Shown: in pieces, positions 1 through 10,500 of the stretch | Position numbering within the stretch: position 1 is the stretch's first letter | Layout: each line of letters opens with the position of its first letter | Position numbers and translations under genes: made by a program | Assembly: GCA_030248135.1 (NCBI GenBank) | Contig: JASANC010000785.1 | Location: forward strand, 1-64,000 | Direction: 5' to 3' | DNA length: 64,000 nt | DNA from: Theristus sp. LFF4_11 | Lineage: Eukaryota > Nematoda > Chromadorea > Monhysterida > Xyalidae | The notes under the pieces: model-generated | Told to the model about the DNA's origin: nothing | Seen by the model: the letters and a program-made list of their open reading frames with translations, nothing else | Databases searched by the model: none

Positions 1-345
1 GGTGTTCGTTTCGTGTGCACAGAACCAAGTTTGTGGCTTATACTATGCTCGCTGGAGGAAGCGAGCAAATTTGAAAAACGCGCGCGAGAGGATAACGGCT
101 CATATAATGCGTGATGCGCTGTCCGCTCGCTGACGCTCGCTCGCGCATCCGCATGATCTTTTATTTTTGTGCCGGGACTCAATGCGTTTGCACACACGGG
201 GATAGGAAAATAATTCACGGAAATTCAAAATTAGGTTACGGTAGACATTTCGCCGTGTGCTGACGTTTTACGGGTTTCGTTCGGTTGTGCGGTTTTTTCT
301 TTAGGGCGTGGAACTTTTGTGCCTCCGGTCTTCCGGAAACGATAA
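1..345. other. Left edge: M8-like fragment and GC-rich hairpins, no gene seen
   Basis: No exon is convincing here. Positions 172-190 carry GGACTCAATGCGTTTGCAC, the terminal motif of repeat family M8 (other copies near 6500 and 47100). Positions 47-66 form a GCTCGCT/AGCGAGC hairpin. It is probably intron of the partial gene that ends at 1927. Confidence 0.4.
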
Positions 346-585
346 TATTATGGATTTATTCAAACGTGTCCGGACTAAAATGACGTCATTTGCTTTAAAA
401 ACGCCCGTTTGTCAAAGTACAGGCGCTAAAATGTCAGTTTGGTGTGCAACTGATTCGACATTCACCATTTGTTTACGGGAAGAAATCAGCTAAACGGAAG
501 TCTTGTTTGCCGTGAACGACAAGCGCATGTTTTGCGGCACATGACGTCATTTCAGTGGGACACGTTTGAAAAAGTATGTCATTTT
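346..585. mobile_element. M3 inverted-repeat element, copy 1
   Basis: About 240 bp bounded by TCAAACGTGTCC at the left and its reverse complement GGACACGTTTGA at the right, with TGACGTCAT just inside each end. The body is closely repeated at 47353, 48588 and 52855. It has no coding capacity, so it is a MITE-like non-autonomous DNA element, here in the presumed intron of the GPI-protein gene. Confidence 0.75.
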
Positions 586-666
586 ATCATGGTGTCTGAG
601 CTGCAAATTGCATTGTAAAGGTGTAAACCATAGTTTATTTCGCCACTCATGCTTTCCGCCACACAG

Positions 667-1927
667 TGCAACATCGACTGTCGCGCACGGCTGTTTGCCG
701 ATCTCTGCACCCAGCAATCGGCGGACTACGTTCGGTCGGTCAGTCGAGAAATCTGGACGTTGCTGCAGTCGATGTTAGCAGACAACAATAAAACGGCAAC
801 AGCAGCGGTGCTGGCGTTGTCATCATCATCCGATAATAATGACGACGATTTCACGTCAATCAACAACCACGACAACAACAACAACAACAACCACGACAAC
901 AACAACAACAACAACAACAACGCGATCTACTACAACTATTCACAATCGACGGCGCCACAATTGCGAACGAACAGAGGTGGCGATCGAAAAAACGATGCTC
1001 CCACTGGCGGCGGCGGCAGTGTGGCACGACTGGCGTCTGAATGTCGCCAGCTGGCGGGAATGGTGGCACGCTGCGGCTGGAGTGGCGACTGCAATCGAAC
1101 TCTTACCACGGCGCAGCCGTCGCCCGTGACGTTCAGGGAGTGGCAGAAACAGGTACGGGGTACGGTATGTCTGTCACGTGCCGTGTTTTATTCTCAACAG
1201 AACCACGCGATGAAACCTTGGTTTTGAGGGAGAAATACGAATGTATCCCAATTTTTGGTTGAAGTCAATCACACCCGGTTTCATGTTTTCCGGCACACCG
1301 TTCTTTCTTCATTCGCGAGCTCTCTGTTTTCTGCGAAAAAAATGACAGGTTTAAACAATTATACAATACGCATACTGACGAAGGTCCAAGTCTGAAGACC
1401 GTGCACAGTATTGATAGCACAGTCAAGTAAAACACAGTCGCAAACCAACAAACAGGCACTGACATGTGCGCTGCTGTGATCCATGTGTGCGTGGTCTGGT
1501 CAGTTCAGTTCAGTTTAGTCTTCAGATTAGGACTTTTATATGGCTGGACTTTTTTGGAAGCACTGAAGAATCAGCATCATTAGGAGGTTTTGGGCGTCTG
1601 GGAAATTTCTGAACACTGTGGTGTAAGTTCACATTCATTGAAAGCTTGTTTAGCGATTCGCTCACACTCGACCAATCAAAGTACCAGGTTCAAAAGAACA
1701 GCCAATCAGCAAAATGTACACGATTTTTTCAGGTCGAATCAATAGTTGACCGGAAACAACTCGAGATTAGTGCGCCTGAGATTGCCTATAACGATAGTGA
1801 CGGCCAAAATGGACAGAGAAACAGCAATTTCACGAGCAAATCAATCGATTCCGGCGTGCTTTCTGGATCGCTAACGCTGTTCTTGACCCTGGCGACCACC
1901 CTTTCCGTTCATCTCAATTGGCAGTAG
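667..1927 (+). CDS. C-terminal two exons of a GPI-anchored, Asn-rich extracellular protein (partial)
   Basis: Two exons, 667-1152 and 1733-1927, join in phase 0 across a CAG/GTACGG donor and a TTTTTTCAG acceptor. Seen: a Cys-containing segment (CNIDCRARLFADLC), an Asn/Asp-rich tract coded largely by AAC repeats at about 868-925, a Gly run, further cysteines (SECRQL, CGWSGDC), then N-glycosylation sequons and a C-terminal small-residue plus hydrophobic tail (DSGVLSGS, then LTLFLTLATTLSV) ending at TAG. The tail is a typical GPI-attachment signal, so the mature protein should sit on the outer face of the plasma membrane. The 5' exons lie outside the window. I do not recognise the family; a proteoglycan core or a Cys-rich co-receptor are guesses only. 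The acceptor at 665-666 is inferred; an ATG at 649 in the same frame is the alternative. Confidence 0.55.
1268..1372. mobile_element. M6 half-element
   Basis: Contains the CGAGCTCTCTGTTTTCTGCG...TGACAGGTTT arm of family M6 (full copy near 13188). The partner arm is not evident. It lies inside the 1153-1732 intron. Confidence 0.5.
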
Positions 1928-2358
1928 TGATATATCGATTGAAATCAATTTTGAATTTTATGATTTTTTTATATTTCATGACTGCTGGTTGTATACACGT
2001 GGATTTCGACAAATTTGATCAGGTTTTTTTTTGTCAGAGTGTTAGATTTTTGTTTAATAATCCGGTGTACAAAATTAAGGAAACTCGAAAATAAAAACTC
2101 AGTGAAAACAACACAACACACTGGCCTAGAGAAATGTGAAACAAGGAGCAGTGGCAGTGTCAACAGTTTTGATATCAGCAAGAGCCGTAACAAGATACAA
2201 GTGATAATACTGTCTTGGTTTGTGGTGCTTATTGTTGTTTCTTTGTTCAGCAAAGACTCTTGCCCCCCAATATTATTTGGCTGCTGACAAATCACTATTA
2301 TGAAATTTCGCTTTGTTCGGTGACATTTGGTCGCATCAACTGAAACCATCGACAAGCG
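1928..2358. other. Spacer between GPI-protein gene and acid phosphatase
   Basis: AT-rich sequence with no recognisable gene or repeat family. It must contain the 3' UTR of the upstream gene and the promoter/5' UTR of the phosphatase; no clear TATA box or poly(A) site stands out. Confidence 0.4.
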
Positions 2359-5300
2359 ATGATGCAAACTGCGAAGCTTTTCAGTTTAGTAGCGTTCATG
2401 AATGTTGCAGCGGCCGAACTGCTGCATGTCACTGTGGTGCGTTTTTTATTGATTGATTTTCAATTTTTTTAAATTTTTTAAGTTTTTAAATATGAAATAC
2501 AAAAAATGACAGCAGTTATATTGCTGGAGGAATCCACCAGAAATAAACACTGGTGTGAGATTATTGTGTGGAAATTCAGTTGCCAGTTTCCACATTTCAA
2601 CATCAGAAACGCATTTTTTTCAATACAGTTTATGCGACATGCGGAACGCATGGCCGATGCCTATGACTCGTTGCCATCTGAGACTGATGATATGAAGGCG
2701 GACTGGGAGGGAGAGATCGGAGAGTTGACGCGGGTAGAATGGGTGTTTTGGTTTTCTTTTTAATTGAAAGTAGGATGCACAAAGTGAAGTAACAGCGCTG
2801 CCAATTTGACAGTTATGTACGGTATGGCCGATTAAACATGGCAGCTTTTTTCAGGGTTCAAGGAGCGCGCGAAATTTGAATGAAAGAAAAAAGACGTTCA
2901 GAAACCACATTGTGTGCCAAATTTGACCAGTTTTTTAAAACTAATGGATTATCCGCGTTCTTCTATGCATTCTTTCTCCTTTGCACACATGATTGGGAAT
3001 TATTTTGGCATTTTTAAAAAAGACAACTCCTAGTCTGCGACTGATCACGCCTTGATGGACTGCCACATTTATTCGGCCGTACTGTAGGGACATTCATGAA
3101 CCAGTATTTAACAACCGCGTAGCTATGTTTTAACACAGCTACGCGTCACCAGATACTGGTTCACGAATGCCGCTTAACACGTGAACGCAACTTCAGCAGC
3201 TAAATCACCAGCACTCCTGTTATTATTGCACAGTCAAACACATCGGCACAAACACAAACTGTGTGTGCCTGTGTGTTTGTTCACGGCAGTTCAACAGACT
3301 GATCAAAGTGTTATGCTGTCGTTTTTTCGCACAAAACGTCTCAAAAGCAAGACGATATTTTTCACCCCATTTCTTTCAGAACGGCCGCAGGCAGGCTTAT
3401 CAACTCGGTCAATCGTTAGGACGGCGATACCCAGATTTTGTCGACGTCGAAAACCGTGCAAGTGAGGTAATGGAATCATTGTTGGACAGAATCAGCGGTG
3501 TTCACCCAAAAAGAGGGGCATCATTAACCAAAACAGCTTAAGGTCCGTTAATGACGTATGTATGATGGTACGGCACGGCACGGCACGTCACGTCTTGTGT
3601 TATAACATACTGTATAACATATACCTAACACAACGTTCATACAGACGTACATTAATGTGCGGCACGGCACGGCACGCTAGATCTCGTGTTACCGTTCATG
3701 GAAAAGTGCCTTTGACATGCGTCGACGTGCTATACGTCAGCATACGTCAGTATGAACAGGCCTGAAGTATGGTGTCAGTCGAATTGTGCAGGGTGATTCA
3801 GTATAGTCCAGTGTGAGGGTGCTTGAGATATCTCCTCCAATTGAATGTTTTCGCAAGAGCTGAGTGGACAAAACTTGTGACTGGCCTGTCCGTACCACCA
3901 CAACACCGTCCATATTCCACCTCAGATGTACGTGCACAGCGGCGACGACAATCGCACGGTGGAGAGCGCCCTCGCCGCGCTAGCCGGCTGGTTCCCGCCG
4001 AGCAGCGTGCAGCAGCAGATTGCGGCCGGAGTCCGCTGGCGGCCGTATGCGGTGCACACGGACGCGCTGCTGGACAAGGTGCAGTTTGTAGTGTATTAAG
4101 GCGCGTTCATGAAGCAGTATTTAGTGACGCGTAGCTATGCGTCACTAAATACTGCTTCATGAATGCGCCATAACACTTCTCTGGTATTATGCCGTGCACC
4201 GCAGAATGAAACTGACTGACTGACTGTTTATACACGACGCTTTGCGCTAAGCGACGGAAGGTGACAATGAATGGCTTAGAGTTTTGCGATCAGCCAGCAA
4301 TTTCTTTTGAGTCGAATGTTGGAAAACTCACATTCACGCAAAAAAGTTGGTGTACCTCTTACGTCGCGTCGCGTCACGTCACGTCATGTCACGTCACGTC
4401 GCATTCTGATTAGCGGACCCCTGCACAACGAAGTCTTTGATATGAATGCGGCAAAAATTCATAAAAGAAACTACATACAACGGCACAAACTCGCCACTGA
4501 TTCCAGAATTCACTGAGCGCTTTCGAGAAATGTCCATCGCTTGGCCCGGCGATTCGGCAAACAGCAACGTTCAAGCAGATGGACGCAGCGAATCAAGATC
4601 TCCTGGCATACCTGCGGGAGCACAGCGGAATGCCGGTGCCGAGTGTTCGCGAGGCGTCACGAATCATCGACTATCTCAACTCACGGGTATTGCGGGTTTT
4701 TCAGATGTGGCGAAGTGAAATGACGTCATAGGGCATTGCTTGCTTTGCGCAGACAGTCGTACTTGTAGTTAGCCAATCTTTTTCGTGTTGAAACCGATCA
4801 CGGTGAAAACCGGGATCCGCCCAGAGGGTTGCCATTAGATGTCAGAAAGCTGGATCAACATGGCAGAATTGTTGGAAGAGTTTTAGGTTGGTAAAGACAT
4901 GCGATGACTACGCCGAATTATTTGGTGGTTTTCCATTTTTCCAGCAAGTGCATTCGTTTCCGCTTGCTGACTGGGCGACGCATGGGCCGCTGGCAAATGT
5001 GAGCTTGCGTGATTGGCCTGACCAGTTTTCAATGCAGCTGCTTCAAGATCCGATGGTGCTCGATGTTATGGGCGGTCGGTTCAAGGTTTTTACAAGTTCA
5101 AAATCAGTCACATTGTTGGTTTGAATGTATTTCGCAATGAATGTCGCACCATTCAAACAATGAGCTTTAACGTCGCAATGATTTTTATAGTTCTTGAATA
5201 TTCTCCGCTCAGTAAAAGGCATTCATGAAGCAATCAATATTTAGTGACACGTAGCTGTGTTCTTTTTAACACAGCTACGCGTCATAATACCACTGCTTCA

Positions 5301-7051
5301 TGAATGTCGCTTAAATTTATCTGATGAATAAAGATACCGACCGGCTTCTATGGCCATTTGTATGAGCTCTATTTTCTTGCAATAGTTTGCCGTTCGATTG
5401 TTTGACTGGTTGACTTAAAGGGCATTCATGAAGCAGTATTTAGAGACGCGTAACTGTGTTGAAACATAGCTTACGCGATCACTAAATACTGCTTCATGAA
5501 TGCCCCTTCAGTTTTCGACGGAACCACCAAGAAATGAGTTTTTGCGCAGGTTTCACGTTTGGCGTGTTGCTCACGTACATGCAGCAGTTTCTTCAACGAG
5601 TCACCAACCATAAACTCGTCATTCATTCTGCCGTGAGTTCAATTTCGGTGCAACACTTTTCACCGGAGTAAATTTTGCCTTTTCCTTTTCACCGGAGGGA
5701 ATTATTTTGCCTTTTTACTCAAAAAACAGTGCAGTAATTACTGTAAAGTCATGCATATAAGGTGTCTTCATATAAACTAAAAAAAAAGAATTTTGCGCGA
5801 CAACCTTATAAGTGGACTGAAGGAGGCCTTATAATAAAGCGAAGTATAAGACGTCCGGCCTTATAAACGGAGTGGGATTTTGACAAAGTCAAAAATTTGT
5901 GTTTTTTGGATTCCCGCCATGTGACACTCCGCGCCCACTTTTGGGTGGGGGTTTTATAAGTGGAGGAACCTTATATGAAAGACTCTGCGGTAATTCAGAA
6001 ATGTGAACACTTCAGCATGACACGAACTTCAACCAACTTTTCACCGTCTTGAACCTCCAAGGTGTTGCGCCCGACGAAAATCCAGGCTACGGCGCCCAGA
6101 TGATCTTTGAAGTGCACAATTTTACGAATGGCACGGAGAGTGTTCAGGTTTGTGCTGATTCAAAAAAAGGTACAAAAAGCAACACACAGGACACCAGGGC
6201 GGAGTCGGGACACCCTACTTTTAAGCCTATTGGTATTTTTTTGCAAATCCAGAACAACCCCACACACTTTTCGCTCAGCTGTTCTACGCGAATCGCTTCG
6301 ACTCGCCCGCGCAGCGCACGCCGATTGGCAAATGTCCGTCGCCCTGCTCGTTTGAATTGTTCGCGCGCATAACGCGACCAATCAGCGAACAGGAGTTTAG
6401 GGTCGCCTGTGGGCTTGTTGATCAGACGACTGAAAACTACTATAAACGGTGGACAAGTGAGTGAAATTTTGCTCGCTCGAATTGCATTATCTATTATTTT
6501 GGCCACGAGACTCAATGCGTGCTTGTAGTATAAGCAGTTTCATGCATGACGCGGGAATTCAAACTTGGTAGTGCAGTGATTCGAGTTCTCTAAATAGGGA
6601 CGGGTCACTTGGGCGCTACTTTGAATTGCCACATAAAGCTTGAAACTACTTTCCTTTCCAGGTCTGCAAACGCATTCACTCGCAGAACGTCAAAAATAGT
6701 ATAATCGCTCAGAAAGCAAACAATACATTAAAAAACTCAAATATTCCAAGCCTGCAGTAGATCATAAAAACTCACATTAACTGAGTCATTGCTGAAGCTG
6801 TTTTTAAGTTTTTTAATTAAAATTAAAAATCTTCAAATGTTTCAGTCGCTATTGGCGTTCTCAGCGCGCTGCTAGCGGCGCTTTGGATCGTCACATGCTG
6901 CTGTTACTGTTGCTGTAGATGCTGTGGCAACGGCAGTCAACGGAAGCAACGGGCGAGTAGAAAAGCGGACCAACCGAATGCACAGTCCACCGATGAACAG
7001 AAACCGCTGCTCAGTGAACAACGACATGCCGGACCGTCGTACTTGAATTAA
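2359..7051 (+). CDS. Membrane-anchored histidine acid phosphatase (branch-2 histidine phosphatase), 443 aa
   Basis: Ten exons: 2359-2436, 2629-2733, 3380-3466, 3926-4078, 4507-4686, 4945-5074, 5550-5632, 6016-6147, 6279-6456, 6846-7051. Order of features: signal peptide; LLHVTV then RHAERM (family RHGxRxP); LTRNGRRQAYQLG; MYVHSGDDNRT (family IRSTDxDRT); LAGWFPP; CPSL; SAHDTN holding the catalytic His-Asp; GKCPSPC; a membrane helix; a juxtamembrane cluster of eight Cys; and a short tail with EQKPLL, an acidic dileucine sorting motif, ending in PSYLN. The family hydrolyses phosphomonoesters through a phospho-His intermediate. First-motif Arg, His and second Arg are kept, but Gly and Pro are replaced by Ala and the IRS Arg by His, so activity may be altered. 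Topology suggests a type I protein sent to lysosome-like compartments. Exon 6's GTCGGT donor is chosen because it alone keeps phase; a stronger-looking GTTTTT lies 11 bp on. Confidence 0.88.
2818..3086. mobile_element. M5 inverted-repeat element, copy 1
   Basis: About 270 bp beginning TACGGTATGGCCGATTAAA and ending TTTATTCGGCCGTACTGTA. The body recurs at 41638, 48889 and, as one arm, at 63317. It is non-coding and lies in intron 2 of the phosphatase. Confidence 0.75.
3088..3174. mobile_element. M1 palindromic MITE, copy 1
   Basis: Inverted arms of CATTCATGAACCAGTATTTA type around a short loop. It abuts the M5 copy. Divergent (GAACCAG for GAAGCAG in both arms, so the change is symmetrical). 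Confidence 0.8.
3541..3767. mobile_element. M7 inverted-repeat element, copy 1
   Basis: Ends match the family terminus GTTCATACTGACGTATG (right end CATACGTCAGTATGAAC). It carries internal GGCAC/GTCAC pentamer runs. In intron 3 of the phosphatase. Confidence 0.65.
4099..4170. mobile_element. M1 palindromic MITE, copy 2
   Basis: Near-perfect 72-bp palindrome flanked by TA on both sides. It starts about 20 bp after the exon 4 donor of the phosphatase gene. Confidence 0.85.
5216..5313. mobile_element. M1 palindromic MITE, copy 3
   Basis: Inverted GGCATTCATGAAGCA/TGCTTCATGAATGTC arms with ACGTAGCTGTG/CACAGCTACGC inner stems. TA on both flanks. Intron 6 of the phosphatase. Confidence 0.8.
5417..5508. 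mobile_element. M1 palindromic MITE, copy 4
   Basis: Inverted GGGCATTCATGAAGCAG arms about 100 bp downstream of copy 3 in the same intron. Confidence 0.85.
5739..5992. mobile_element. M4 inverted-repeat element, copy 1
   Basis: Degenerate ends TACTGTAAAGTC/GACTCTGCGGTA, with internal CTTATAAG-type subrepeats. Better-preserved copies at 41939 and 62464 begin TACCGTAAAGTCTTGC. TA-flanked; the termini resemble pogo/Tc1-type MITEs. Confidence 0.7.
6497..6700. mobile_element. M8 inverted-repeat element
   Basis: Ends CGAGACTCAATGCGTGC and GCAAACGCATTCACTCGCAG form an inverted pair. The body matches 47100-47283. Intron 9 of the phosphatase. Confidence 0.6.
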
Positions 7052-7067
7052 ACCGTGATTTTAAAAA

Positions 7068-7192
7068 AGGCCCGTTCATACTGACGTATGCGTATACGGC
7101 ACGTCACGTCAGGCCTCGTCTTATTGCATGCATCTGTCCGTGGAGACGTGCCTTTCACGTGCCTCTGGCGTCAGCATGAACCGGTCTTTAAT
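7068..7192. mobile_element. M7 inverted-repeat element, copy 2 (short)
   Basis: Left end CCCGTTCATACTGACGTATG and right end GGCGTCAGCATGAACCGG flank a GTCACGTCA core. It lies just past the phosphatase stop codon, in the convergent 3' region. Confidence 0.65.
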
Positions 7193-7552
7193 TTTTTTTT
7201 AATTTGAGACTTGAAAACTCGAGAGATTGTTTTGATTTTATTGGTTTTTTAACAGAATTACACAGGAATAAATATAATTTTGCGATTTCTGGAATGTTCA
7301 AATGTGTATCAATCAAAATGTTATAATATCAGCAAAAAAACATATCACAGTCAAATTGTCACGCACAATATGTATCGTGCAAATTTTGAATCAATCAAAA
7401 CTTGTCCAAATTTTGAGAGTGTGCCAACATTATTCAAAAACCATTAGACTGGAGCGCTAGCAGCAAATTCCGGTGCGTATTGAGCGACTGAATCACTTTC
7501 ATTGCCATTATTCACTGCAACATCGGCAGAAATCTGGACTTCGAGATGGTTT
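7193..7552. other. Convergent 3' regions of phosphatase and MFS transporter
   Basis: AT-rich, with an AATAAA at about 7268 usable by the plus-strand gene. From 7446 the minus strand has an alternative open frame (ending at 7446) that could extend the transporter tail if a phase-2 junction were used; I preferred the phase-0 stop at 7553. Confidence 0.4.
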
Positions 7553-10500
7553 TCATCGTTCAACGTCAATTTCAGCGTGTCGTCCAGCGGTCCAGAGGCG
7601 GTCTCCGCTCGAAACATCAACCAATGCGACCAACTGAAATGATATTTGACAATTTTTAGTGACCAGCCACAAAGAATAAACGGTTATAATTTACACTTGC
7701 CACATCCTATGTATCTTGCAACAAGAAACTCAAAACGACTTTGTTAAGTTGAGTTTTTGTTTTACCAACCAATTTTGCTCTTGTGTACAGTATGTTCGTT
7801 CAAACCTGTCACTTTTTCGTATAATACACGAATCGTGAAAGAAAAAAGTACGCTATCGGAGCTGCAAAAAAACGCCACAAAATGAAGCGTTTCGCATTTC
7901 AGTGCATTTGGCTTTGTTACTGTGATGAACAGTTTCACAAGCTCTGTATTCTGCGACTAAAAAGTGCCAGGTTCACACAAACACTTGAGGCAGTTTTCAA
8001 TTCAATCAAACCAGAAAAAGACGGCAAGAAAACTAAAAAAACCGATTTGAAAAAAAAAACGAACGCGATGGTGGACACGACGAAGACGGTGATGAGCGCG
8101 CATATAAAAAACGCGAATCCATCCCAGAAATGCAGCGTCGCCTTGTAGATGTTGTTGAAGATCAATGATGAAAAGATCGGAGCGATCTGCGCCATGATGC
8201 CGATTGCCGCGAATACACGCGCTGAAAACAAGCGGCATTCATGAAGCATTCGGCACACAAGCAATTATTATTAAGCGGCATTCATGAAGCAATATTTAGC
8301 GACCGCGTATGTAGCCATGTTTTAACACAGCCACGCGACACTAAATACTGCTTTATGAATGCCGCTTTATTATCTTTGGGTGCGAAACTCCAGTTGAGAC
8401 CCGTATGAGACCGCTGCGAATACAGGGTGATCAAATAAAAACGTCGAAAATGTACACAAACGGCTGGCATTTCGAACTGAAGGCAACAGTATTTGACGTG
8501 AAACTTATCTTTTGATCGCCGTCGTGTGCATGGCTGAACATGTCTGTCGTGCACAAAACGCATGCATCACGTGTGTGGTACGCCAACCAATCAGCTTAAA
8601 GCCAGAAATGTAGCGTTCGACTGTACCTGTTTCATCCTGTCTGACGATCTTCGTGATGAAGCCGCGGAAGCCGGGAGACATCATGCCGCTGAAGAACTGC
8701 AGGCACGCCACTGTAAAGGGGCATTCATGAAGCAGTATTTAGTAACCGCGTAGCTATGTTTCAACACAGCTACGCGGCAATAAATACTGCTTCACGAATG
8801 CGCCTTAAAAAGTTGCACAACGTGTTTTTTTTTGCTGATCACAAGTGTCTTCGATCAAAGAAAAGAACTCATAATATGATATGTCAGCCTAAAAACTCAG
8901 ATCCAGACAAATTCAACGGATCGATGGAAGCGTCCTCTGAAGGCAGTGCACTCGGTCAGTATAATACAGTGTAGCATAGTAATCTTGTAAACAAATTCTG
9001 ATACACAAGCACGCAAGTGTGCTGATCACGTGTTGTCGGCGCCGATGCGTGAAGGTGCATTCAAAAAGCAGTATTATCCTTAGTGACGCGTAGCCATGTC
9101 AACACACAGCTATGCGTCACTAAATAGACCGCTTCATGAATGTCATTGTCACTGTCCGTTCAGAATGACTGCGCGATTTTCCTGCCAGGACGTCCGTTAA
9201 CTTGAGTTGTTGTTGGGGATTTTCGGTGATGTTTTTATTTTCGCCAGGGCTAACCAGAACGAGTGTTCTCTGTTATTAACTGCGCCTATACAATCCTCGG
9301 GCGGCGCTATTCACCAGAGAGAAAAAAACACTTTCTTTTCCTAAACGAACACCATGAACACACCAACCAGCGACAATCATCACCGAAGTGGTGCTGACGC
9401 TCAGCAGGAAATACGCAGCGGCCGCGAAACTCAGTCCAACGACGACCATGATCGAATCGAGCGAGCGGATTCGTCCGCTGCAGCGTTTGATTAACGTCGG
9501 CCAGATGAGCATTTTGCCGATTGCCCCGAGGACTGTCCAGAACACGGCTAAACTGGCGAACTCGCTGTCCGTCCATTGCAGCGGTGGCCGTTTGACGAAC
9601 AGCAGCAGGAGACCGTTGTCTGCAGTGCCGGAGGCAATTGTGTTTTTTTGTTCTTTTTGGTGGTTTTTTTGGGTTGCTTTGTTGTTGTGGTTGCTGATTC
9701 ACAGAGATAATGTTGTTGTTGTTTGTTGTTTGTTGCCCCCTTTATATCCTTACCCAACGCCCTTGGGGAAAGGCAGTGTCGCAATTTTTTTATTGTCCAC
9801 CACATGGGCTGCGACGTTGGAAGCAGTTTTTCTGCTATAGAAGTGGGCGTTGGGCAAGCTGCGCTGGTATGCATGGGCGCGATGTCATTAAGTTCCTCGC
9901 CACCGGAACAGCAATCTTGTGAATCAAGAAAGCCGACGTTTATGCTGCCGAACCATTAAGCCCCACGCAACCCGGGGCAGCCGAGTGTCACGAGCGGATT
10001 CGAACCCGGGCCTTCCGATTGGAAGTCCCAAGTGCTATCCACTCAGCCACTCAGCCGGCATTCGCAGAGATAGTCGCACAACTACAGTGGAAATAATTCA
10101 ACAAGCGCGTTTTGCCGTTGCGTTTCATCACATTGTACTTTTCTCAACTCAACCAACACCTCCCGCTATTTTGTTGCCACTTTCTTGTGTATTCACGTGC
10201 CCGAATTTACGATTCTTGATGATTTGTGTGACCGACATGACATTCAGTTGTTGGAATTACAAGTTTTAGGGAGGTACAAAACGCCGTCTAGTAGGGTGGC
10301 GGAGAACTGGTGCCCGGAGAACTGGTCACCTCGAGTCTTCTCTGTCATTAGTCTGTCTCTGTTCTCTGCCTATACACCCCTCGGCGGGGCTCGATCCCCC
10401 GAGCGCACAGACTAATCGTCTAACGCGCTAACCACCAAGCCACGAGCGTGAGAAAACTCACAAAAAGTAAAAGAACAAAAAAAACCAAAAAAATTAGCAA

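Noticed and set aside
6148..6278. Phosphatase exon 9 starting at 6253 (AACAACCCC)
   Set aside because: That acceptor breaks the frame; the TTTTCGCTCAG acceptor at 6278 keeps phase and gives the family-like LFYANRF.
10000..10066. Possible functional tRNA gene on the minus strand
   Set aside because: Good A- and B-boxes, but the acceptor stem does not pair and a SINE body and CAA tail follow.
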